NCBI RefSeq assembly: GCF_030915445.1
Contig: NZ_CP133264.1
Span: 3,815,208-3,879,207 of the forward strand
Source of the DNA: Clostridium sp. OS1-26
GTDB taxonomy: Bacteria > Bacillota > Clostridia > Clostridiales > Clostridiaceae
Reading direction: 5' to 3'
Length of the DNA stretch: 64,000 nucleotides
Shown here: piece after piece, positions 63,770 through 64,000 of the stretch
Layout of the letters: every line of letters begins with the position of its first letter
Numbering within the stretch: the first letter of the stretch is position 1
The notes under the pieces: generated by a model
The model's input: only the letters and a program-made list of their open reading frames with translations
Told to the model about the DNA's origin: nothing
The model's database searches: none
Program-made: the position numbers and the translations under genes

Positions 63770-64000
63770 ATGGATACAACAAAAAATTCATCCTATTCAG
63801 TTACAGCTTATATTGGGGAGGAATGCCTGACTGATCAAGATATTCAGAAAATGGAATTAGTGAGATCTCGAAGAGCACTTACTTTTTTGAAGAACAAAAT
63901 TGGCAGTGAAAAGATTATAAACTTAATAGAGGAAGAACTCAACGAAGCTACTATTCAAATGGAAAAATGGGCTGATGAATCAAATGGAGAATGGAGGTCT
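63770..64000 (+). CDS. Unknown protein, partial (continues past window end)
   Basis: 77 residues are visible: MDTTKNSSYSVTAYIGEECL, then a helical stretch SRRALTFLKNKIGSEKIINL and EEELNEATIQMEKW. TGGAGG lies before the ATG. It is divergent from the TetR regulator and presumably controlled by it. Too little is visible to identify it. Confidence 0.65.
   Translation, partial: MDTTKNSSYSVTAYIGEECLTDQDIQKMELVRSRRALTFLKNKIGSEKIINLIEEELNEATIQMEKWADESNGEWRS

Noticed and set aside
1..64000. tRNA, rRNA or prophage structural genes
   Set aside because: No cloverleaf sequence, rRNA conserved block, capsid, tail or terminase motif was recognised on either strand.

Overview
This is an AT-rich stretch of a Clostridium-like (low-GC Firmicute) chromosome. 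The evidence is strong AGGAGG-type ribosome binding sites, A/T-biased codons, several short rho-independent terminators, a sigma-54/LevR-type PTS operon, a GerMN lipoprotein and an EFR1-type ferredoxin protein. No rRNA, tRNA or CRISPR array was found. All assignments come from reading motifs by eye; no database search was run.

Layout. 1-1.2 kb: end of an IS200/IS605-type element with a tnpB gene running off the left edge and abutting a GerMN lipoprotein gene. 2.7-10.3 kb: a LacI regulator, a complete PotABCD-type ABC importer, adenine deaminase and a nucleoside phosphorylase, which together look like a purine salvage locus. 11.3-20 kb: a sigma-54 promoter and a PTS operon (IIB, IIC, GH4 6-phospho-glycosidase, IIA, a LevR/CelR-type activator broken by a frameshift, a BadF-type sugar kinase and a MupG-type 6-phospho-muramidase), suited to uptake and cleavage of beta-linked or cell-wall disaccharides. 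20-26.8 kb: Nudix and HIT hydrolases, an ankyrin protein, an aldose epimerase, EFR1 and ArsR genes, mixed with several decayed gene fragments. 27-30.2 kb: a PLD-nuclease/helicase protein and two small partners.

30.3-41.4 kb is the most interesting part: a dense run of about twelve same-strand genes with visibly higher GC. It starts with a Cap4-like nuclease gene overlapping an SMC/ABC-type ATPase gene, continues with several unrecognised proteins (two resembling the DNA-glycosylase fold) and an HNH protein, and ends with two overlapping DUF262 genes. It looks like a defence island, possibly one large undescribed system. 41.4-54.8 kb is a mobile and defence-related zone: structured inverted repeats, an IS3-family element, a degraded R-M-S fused restriction-modification gene with its XRE regulator, and an SF1 helicase/nuclease gene split by an IS1595-family element that carries a passenger gene and has an 8-bp target duplication. 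A GHKL ATPase and an Rpn-type nuclease follow. 54.8-64 kb returns to ordinary chromosome: MazG, a barnase/barstar pair, an RNase H protein, PucR and TetR regulators, an EamA transporter, a DUF2975/XRE pair, a small kinase-like protein and an iron-type alcohol dehydrogenase.

Non-coding structure recurs. Two roughly 260-bp imperfect palindromes share a conserved apical loop although their arms differ. Three promoters share an inverted-repeat operator over the -35 box. Several genes carry single-base frameshifts, many in homopolymers, so sequencing error has to be weighed against genuine decay.
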